Below are positions 59,024 to 64,000 of a stretch of DNA of 64,000 bases, one piece after another. This stretch comes from Vicinamibacterales bacterium (GTDB taxonomy: Bacteria; Acidobacteriota; Vicinamibacteria; Vicinamibacterales; 2-12-FULL-66-21): contig DASXLB010000014.1 in NCBI GenBank assembly GCA_036496585.1, positions 1-64,000 of the forward strand, in the 5' to 3' direction. Below the pieces are notes generated by a model, which ran no database searches, was not told where the DNA came from, and saw nothing but the letters and a program-made list of their open reading frames with translations. Made by a program: the position numbers and the translations under genes. Every line of letters begins with the position of its first letter. Positions within the stretch are counted from its first letter, which is position 1.

Positions 59024-60097
59024 ATGAAGCCGATGCTGCTCGCGGCCAGTGTCATCATTGCTGCGACCGCCGTCCTGCCGGCAGGACAGGGGCCGCGCCC
59101 GCGGGTGGAGAACCTGACGCTGACTGCGGTCGACGGCATCAAAGTGGGCCACTTCACGCTCGCCGAACGGCCGACCGGCTGCACCGTGATCCTCGCGCCC
59201 GAGGGCACGATCGGCAGCGGCGACGTGCGCGGCGGCTCGCCGGGCACCCGCGAGACCGATCTGCTGAATCCGGCCAGCGATGTCCACATGGTCAACGCGA
59301 TCGTCCTGGCCGGCGGCAGCGCCTACGGCCTCGACGCCGCGAGCGGCACGATGCGGTGGCTCGACGAGCATCACATCGGCTACCCGGTCGGTGACGCCGG
59401 CGTCGTCCCTATCGTGCCCTCGGCGATCCTGTTCGATCTACGGTTCGGCGGCGACCCGAAGGTGCGTCCTGGCGCCGACTGCGGGTATCGCGCCGCGGAG
59501 GCAGCCGGTCCCGCGCCGGTGCAGGAAGGCAACGTCGGCGCCGGCGCCGGCGCGACCGTCGGAAAGTCGAGCAGCGACGGTGGCCCGATGAAGGCGGGCA
59601 TCGGCTCGGCGGCCATCAAGTATCCGAACGGTCTCGTCGTCGCGGCGATCGTTGCCGTGAACGCGTTCGGCGACATCATCGACCCGGCGACCGGCAGCGT
59701 CGTCGCCGGCGTGCGCGGGCCCGACGGCAAGCTGGCCGACGTCCGCAAGTGGATCCGAGACGGTTCGCAGGCGCATGGACGGGCCGGCGAGAACACCACC
59801 ATCGGCGTCGTCGCCACCAACGCGAAACTCACCAAGGCGCAGCTGCAGAAGGTTGCGCAGATGGCGCAGGACGGCTACGCGCGCGCGATCTCGCCCACCC
59901 ACACCCCGTACGACGGCGACACCGTGTTTTCGCTCGGCACCGGCACGTGGACCGGCGACGCCAACTACGCCAGCGTCGGCGCGATGGCGGCCGAGGCGAT
60001 GGCCGAGGCTGTCGTCCGCGCCGCCACCACCGCGACGTCGTCACACGGCCTGCCGAGCGCGCGCGATCTCGGCACGGTGCCGGCGCGGTTCCGCTAG
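59024..60097 (+). CDS. Exported P1-family (S58, DmpA-like) peptidase
   Basis: 357 aa. A signal peptide (LLAASVIIAATAVLPAG) precedes a DmpA/P1 fold with GIKVGHFTLAERPTGCTVI, the GGSAYGLDAASG motif, MKAGIGSAAIKY and NTTIGVVATNAKLTKAQ. The enzymes are Ntn-type hydrolases that self-cleave before a Ser/Thr nucleophile, here most likely in the ENTTIG segment. It trims N-terminal residues (often beta-amino acids) of peptides outside the cytoplasm. It follows the M20 gene by 25 bases but has its own -10. Confidence 0.9.
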   Translation: MKPMLLAASVIIAATAVLPAGQGPRPRVENLTLTAVDGIKVGHFTLAERPTGCTVILAPEGTIGSGDVRGGSPGTRETDLLNPASDVHMVNAIVLAGGSAYGLDAASGTMRWLDEHHIGYPVGDAGVVPIVPSAILFDLRFGGDPKVRPGADCGYRAAEAAGPAPVQEGNVGAGAGATVGKSSSDGGPMKAGIGSAAIKYPNGLVVAAIVAVNAFGDIIDPATGSVVAGVRGPDGKLADVRKWIRDGSQAHGRAGENTTIGVVATNAKLTKAQLQKVAQMAQDGYARAISPTHTPYDGDTVFSLGTGTWTGDANYASVGAMAAEAMAEAVVRAATTATSSHGLPSARDLGTVPARFR

Positions 60098-60151
60098 GCC
60101 TGCGACGCTCTACCGCGTCGAGCTGCCACGGCACGCCTGAGAGGACCGGAG

Positions 60152-61501
60152 ATGTCACGACGCACGCTGATCGCCGTCCTGCTTGCCACTGCGGCGATCG
60201 CCGTGTGGGCGCGGCGGGCAACCGTTCTCGACGCCGCGCAGCCGGCGCGGCCCAACTTCGTCGTCTTCCTGACCGACGATCAGGGGTACGGCGACCTGTC
60301 GTCGTTCGGCCATCCGACGATCCGCACGCCCAATATCGATCGGATGGCCGCGGAAGGCATCCGGCTGACGTCGTTCTACGCCGCGCCGGTGTGCACGCCG
60401 TCGCGGGCGCAGCTGCTGACCGGCCGCTACGCCTTCCGATCGAAGATGTACGTCCCCTACGGACCGGGGGCTCCCGAGGGGCTCGCCGACGACGAGATCA
60501 CGCTCGCCGACGCGTTGAAGCGCGACGGCTATCGCACCGGCATGCTCGGCAAGTGGCATCTGGGCGACTTCGACACCCGCCCGGAGTTCAATCCGCTGCG
60601 GCACGGCTTCGACGTGTTCCTCGGCATTCCGTACTCGCACGACTATCGCCGGCCATTCGTGCCGGACGCGGTGCGCGGCGTGCCGCTCTACCGCGGATTC
60701 GATCAAGTCGAACGTCCGGTCGACGCCAACACGCTCACCGCTCGGTTCACGGAGGAAGCGGTGCGGTTCATCCGCGAGGCCTCCGGCCGGCCGTTCTTCC
60801 TCTACATCGCCTACAACATGCCGCACCTGCCGGCTGGCGCCTCGCCGCGCTTCCAGGGAACGTCGACGGCCGGGCGCTACGGCGACGCCGTCGAAGAAAT
60901 CGACTGGAGCGTCGGCCAGGTGCTGGCGGAGCTGAAGACGCGCGGGCTCGACGAGCGCACGATGACGCTGTTCTTCAGCGACAACGGACCGTGGTCGAAT
61001 GCGCCGGCGCGATCCTTCCAGGAAGGTCAGACGCTCTGGGACGCCGGCTCGGCCGGCCTGCTCCGCGGCGGCAAGGGGACGTCGTGGGAAGGCGGTATGC
61101 GTGTGCCGGCCGCGGCGCGGTGGCCGGGGACGATTCCATCCCGACAGGTGTCGTCGCAGATGGCGTCGGAGCTCGACGTCTTTCCGACGTTCGAGTCGCT
61201 GGCTGGCGGTCAGGTCAGCCACGATCGCCCGTCCGACGGCGATGATCTCCTGCCGTTCCTGACCGGCAGGGCGCCGACCCCTCGGCGGGAGCTGTACTAC
61301 ATCGTGAATCGCGATCTGCAGGGCGTGCGCGAGGGCCGCTGGAAGCTGCGGTCAGCCGACGGCTCGGCGCCGGAGCTCTACGATCTCGATCGCGATCCGG
61401 GCGAGCGCCTCGACGTGGCGTCCGCCAATCTCGATGTCGTGGCGCATCTGCGCGAGCGGCTCGATCGCTTCCGGCCGCAGGTGTCGCCGGCGGCGCGGTG
61501 A
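60152..61501 (+). CDS. Exported type I sulfatase
   Basis: 449 aa. After a signal peptide ([16 protein letters not shown]), the sulfatase motifs appear: [16 protein letters not shown] (metal Asp pair), [12 protein letters not shown] with Cys in CxPSR for formylglycine conversion, GKWHLGD, and SDNGP. An anaerobic or FGE-type maturase is needed; none is in the window. It hydrolyses sulfate esters, probably of polysaccharides. ATG 60152 has GAGAGGA 6-7 bases upstream. It lies between two peptidase genes rather than in a glycan cluster. Confidence 0.93.
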   Translation: MSRRTLIAVLLATAAIAVWARRATVLDAAQPARPNFVVFLTDDQGYGDLSSFGHPTIRTPNIDRMAAEGIRLTSFYAAPVCTPSRAQLLTGRYAFRSKMYVPYGPGAPEGLADDEITLADALKRDGYRTGMLGKWHLGDFDTRPEFNPLRHGFDVFLGIPYSHDYRRPFVPDAVRGVPLYRGFDQVERPVDANTLTARFTEEAVRFIREASGRPFFLYIAYNMPHLPAGASPRFQGTSTAGRYGDAVEEIDWSVGQVLAELKTRGLDERTMTLFFSDNGPWSNAPARSFQEGQTLWDAGSAGLLRGGKGTSWEGGMRVPAAARWPGTIPSRQVSSQMASELDVFPTFESLAGGQVSHDRPSDGDDLLPFLTGRAPTPRRELYYIVNRDLQGVREGRWKLRSADGSAPELYDLDRDPGERLDVASANLDVVAHLRERLDRFRPQVSPAAR

Positions 61502-61544
61502 CAGCTAGCGGCCGGTTCCGTGCGGCCGCCGGCGCGCGCCGGAG

Positions 61545-61550
61545 TACAAT
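61545..61550 (+). promoter_or_regulatory. -10 element TACAAT before the metzincin gene
   Basis: TACAAT ends 10 bases before ATG 61561, predicting a leader of about 4 bases; no Shine-Dalgarno. Confidence 0.45.
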
Positions 61551-61560
61551 CCCGGCTCCT

Positions 61561-64000
61561 ATGAAGACACTTCGGTTCGTCATGTCGGGATTGCTCTGCC
61601 TGGGCGTGCCGCTGGCGGCGCAGGATCCGAAACCAGCCGTGCCTGAGACGCTCCCGCGGATCGCCGCCAAGGTCGAGAAGCTGCAGAAGCTAGACGGCTA
61701 CATGCCGCTCTACTGGCAGGCGTCGAGCGGCACGCTCTTCATGGAGATCGACCGCTTCGATCAGGAGCTGCTCTATCAGGTCTCCCTGCCGGCCGGTCTC
61801 GGCAGCAATCCGGTCGGGCTCGATCGCGGCCAGCTCGGCGACTCGAGCGTCGTCACCTTCCAGCGCATCGGCCGGAAAGTGCTGATGATGCAGCCCAACT
61901 ACAGCTACCGCGCGATCACCACCGACGAGGCCGAGCGGCGGGCGGTGCGCGACTCCTTCGCGCAGTCAGTCTTGTGGGGATTCAAGGTCGAGGCCGAGGA
62001 TGGTGGCCACGTGCTCGTCGACGCGACCGCCTTCTTCCTGCGCGACGCGCACGGCGTGGTCGATCGACTGCGGGTGGCGAAGCAGGGCAGTTACAAGCTC
62101 GACGAGAGCCGCAGCGCCTTCTACCTGCCGCGCACCAAGGGATTCCCGCAAAACACCGAGATCGAGACAACGCTGACGTTCACGACCGACGGTGATCCCG
62201 GCCCCTACGTCCGTGAGACGACGCCGTCGCCGGCGGCGGTGACACTGCGGGAGCATCATTCGTTCGTGCAGCTGCCGGATTTGGGCTACAAGCCGCGCAA
62301 GCTCGATCCGCGCGCGCCGTCGTTGGGCATCGTGTTCTACGACTACGCGTCGCCGATCAGCGAACCGGTCGAGAAGCGCTGGATCCAGCGCTTCCGCCTC
62401 GAGAAGAAGGATCCGAACGCCGCCGTCTCCGAGCCGGTGAAGCCGATCGTCTACTACGTCGACAACGGCGCGCCCGAACCGATCCGGACCGCGCTCGTCG
62501 AAGGCGCATCGTGGTGGAATCAGGCGTTCGAGGCGGCCGGCTTCAGGAACGCCTTCCAGGTCAAAGTGCTGCCGGCCGACGCCGATCCGATGGACGTCCG
62601 CTACAACATGATCAACTGGGTGCACCGCTCGACGCGCGGCTGGTCGTACGGCGGCGGCGTCGTCGATCCGCGCACCGGCGAGATGATCAAAGGCAACGTC
62701 ACGCTCGGATCGCTGCGCGTGCGCCAGGACTTCACGCTCGGCTCGGGCCTGATTCCGCAGTACGCGGAAGGCATGGCCTGCCTCGCCGACCTGTCGCCAG
62801 AACCGGACTACCTCGCGGCGCTCGACCCGTCGGTCGACGTCACCGCGATGTCGCTGGCGCGGATCCGCCAGCTGGCCGCGCACGAAACCGGCCACACGCT
62901 CGGCTTCGGCCACAACTTCGCCGCCAGTTCCTATGGCCGCGCCTCGGTCATGGACTACCCGGCACCCTGGGTCGACATCAAGGACGGCAAGCTCGATCTG
63001 TCGAACGCCTACGCGACCGGCATCGGCGAGTTCGACAAGTTCGCGGTGAAGTTCGCCTACGGGCAATTCGCGGCCGGCGCAAACGAGGCGGCGGCGCTCG
63101 AGCAGGTCCTCGAGGACGGCGTCGCCCACGGCATGCTCTACATCCAGGATTCGGACGCGCGGCCGCTCGGCTCGGCGCATCCGCTGGCCAGCCTGTGGGA
63201 CAACGGGTCCGACCCGGTCGCCACCCTCGAGCACGAACTCGAGGTGCGCCGCATCGGGCTGTCGGAGTTCGGCCTGACGGCGGTCCCAATCGGCACGCCT
63301 CTCTCCGAACTCGAGCTGCGGCTGCTGCCGCTCTACCTGCACCATCGCTACCAGGCGATCGCCGCGTCGAAGTCGATCGGCGGCGTCTACTTCACCTACG
63401 CGGTGCGCACGCCGTCAGGGCCGAATCCACAGCGGGTCGCCGAGGTGGTGCCGGCGGCGCAGCAGAAGGCGGCGCTGAGGGCGCTGCTGAAAACCCTCGA
63501 CGTCGAGACGCTGCGCATCCCCGAACGAATCCTGCGGCTGATTCCGCCGGCCGCGTCCGGATACGGCGGCGGCACGGCGGAGCGATTCGAGAAGCACACT
63601 GACCCGACGTTCGATCCGCTCGCCGCCGCGTCGATCGCGTCCGACGTGACCGTGACGGCGCTGCTGCAGCGCGAGCGGGCGGCGCGCACCATCGAGCAGC
63701 ACGGGCGCGACGCCGCCATCCCCGGCTTCGGCGATGTCGTCAGCGCGCTCGTGCAGCGGACGTGGGGGGCGCCGCGAGCCGCCGACGGCTACGGGCAGGC
63801 CGTGCAGGAAGTGGTCGAGGACGTCGTCACCCAACGGCTGATGGACCTGGCCGCCGACGCGCAGGCGAGCCCGCTGGTGCGCGCGCAGGCGTCCGCCGGC
63901 CTGCGCCGCATCAAGGCGATGACCGCCACGACCGCCACTGCCCACGCCGCCGCGGCGCGTGAAGACGTCACGCGCTTCCTGGCGCGCCCGGCCGACGCCT
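61561..64000 (+). CDS. Exported zinc-dependent metalloprotease (DUF5117/DUF4953 type), 3' end cut
   Basis: At least 813 aa; the frame is open to the window end, so the C-terminus is missing. A signal peptide ([18 protein letters not shown]) is followed by a DUF5117-like N-terminal region ([39 protein letters not shown]), then a metzincin site at about residue 441: [11 protein letters not shown], i.e. HExxHxxGxxH, with the Met-turn probably in SVMDYP. Such enzymes cluster with exported peptidases in Acidobacteria and Bacteroidota; the substrate is unknown. It is preceded by TACAAT 10 bases upstream and follows the sulfatase by 59 bases. Confidence 0.9.
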   Translation, partial: MKTLRFVMSGLLCLGVPLAAQDPKPAVPETLPRIAAKVEKLQKLDGYMPLYWQASSGTLFMEIDRFDQELLYQVSLPAGLGSNPVGLDRGQLGDSSVVTFQRIGRKVLMMQPNYSYRAITTDEAERRAVRDSFAQSVLWGFKVEAEDGGHVLVDATAFFLRDAHGVVDRLRVAKQGSYKLDESRSAFYLPRTKGFPQNTEIETTLTFTTDGDPGPYVRETTPSPAAVTLREHHSFVQLPDLGYKPRKLDPRAPSLGIVFYDYASPISEPVEKRWIQRFRLEKKDPNAAVSEPVKPIVYYVDNGAPEPIRTALVEGASWWNQAFEAAGFRNAFQVKVLPADADPMDVRYNMINWVHRSTRGWSYGGGVVDPRTGEMIKGNVTLGSLRVRQDFTLGSGLIPQYAEGMACLADLSPEPDYLAALDPSVDVTAMSLARIRQLAAHETGHTLGFGHNFAASSYGRASVMDYPAPWVDIKDGKLDLSNAYATGIGEFDKFAVKFAYGQFAAGANEAAALEQVLEDGVAHGMLYIQDSDARPLGSAHPLASLWDNGSDPVATLEHELEVRRIGLSEFGLTAVPIGTPLSELELRLLPLYLHHRYQAIAASKSIGGVYFTYAVRTPSGPNPQRVAEVVPAAQQKAALRALLKTLDVETLRIPERILRLIPPAASGYGGGTAERFEKHTDPTFDPLAAASIASDVTVTALLQRERAARTIEQHGRDAAIPGFGDVVSALVQRTWGAPRAADGYGQAVQEVVEDVVTQRLMDLAADAQASPLVRAQASAGLRRIKAMTATTATAHAAAAREDVTRFLARPADA

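Noticed and set aside
1..64000. tRNA, rRNA, prophage, integrase or transposase genes
   Set aside because: None recognised on either strand by reading; no insertion sequence ends or integrase motifs seen. A tRNAscan/Infernal run would be decisive.

Overview
The window (about 67% G+C by eye, 64 kb, no rRNA or tRNA seen) looks like chromosomal DNA of an Acidobacteriota, most likely the class Vicinamibacteria. Supporting signs are an ADOP-type giant FtsX/MacB permease, a VWFA protein of the type named after Acidobacteria, a TatT-associated TRAP transporter, many exported peptidases, and dense short intergenic spaces. The taxonomic call is inference from gene content only.

Layout. 1-5.8 kb: DNA polymerase I and poly(A)/CCA polymerase, each divergent from an exported protein. 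5.9-9.2 kb: ADOP permease and a Tat-exported sugar isomerase-like protein. 9.3-13.4 kb: a repeat/hairpin region, then histidine kinase, response regulator and TonB-dependent receptor in one coupled unit. 13.4-17.3 kb: TatT lipoprotein, DctP and a fused DctQM (a TRAP system with a TPR partner). 17.4-23 kb: small membrane proteins, an M20 peptidase and an S9 peptidase. 23-25.9 kb: a divergent pair (HEWGTFT protein and VWFA protein) and a desaturase. 26-30.4 kb: a serine-biosynthesis unit (DUF1015, serA, serC) plus a zinc-ribbon membrane HExxH protein. 30.5-36.3 kb: an envelope cluster of PEGA pseudokinase, TonB-like protein, HTH membrane protein with a kinase-like N-terminus, and an M23 peptidase. 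36.5-38.7 kb: a repeat-flanked polytopic membrane protein. 38.7-43.2 kb: M20 peptidase, a 72-aa small protein with a structured leader, malQ and an aminotransferase. 43.2-47.6 kb: an M16 peptidase pair, DinB and aldo/keto reductase. 47.8-53 kb: a GH51 glycosidase, SGNH hydrolase and two membrane proteins. 53-57.7 kb: an SSS symporter, SDR, tartrate/isopropylmalate-type dehydrogenase and class III aminotransferase. 57.7-64 kb: an M20 deacylase, P1 peptidase, sulfatase and a metzincin cut by the window end.

The overall picture is a scavenging heterotroph: exported peptidases, a glycosidase and a sulfatase release substrates that TonB, TRAP and SSS transporters could take up.

The strongest unexplained signal is regulatory. 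At least ten genes have a TANNNT hexamer ending exactly 6-7 bases before the start codon, with no Shine-Dalgarno sequence and no obvious -35, so their mRNAs should be leaderless. Several divergent pairs share one symmetric or overlapping -10 for both strands, and in two places a TAG stop codon is itself the first half of the next gene's -10. Other points of interest are the 9-bp and 30-bp repeat arrays, the pseudokinase/PEGA/TonB/HTH cluster, and two small proteins that are easily missed.
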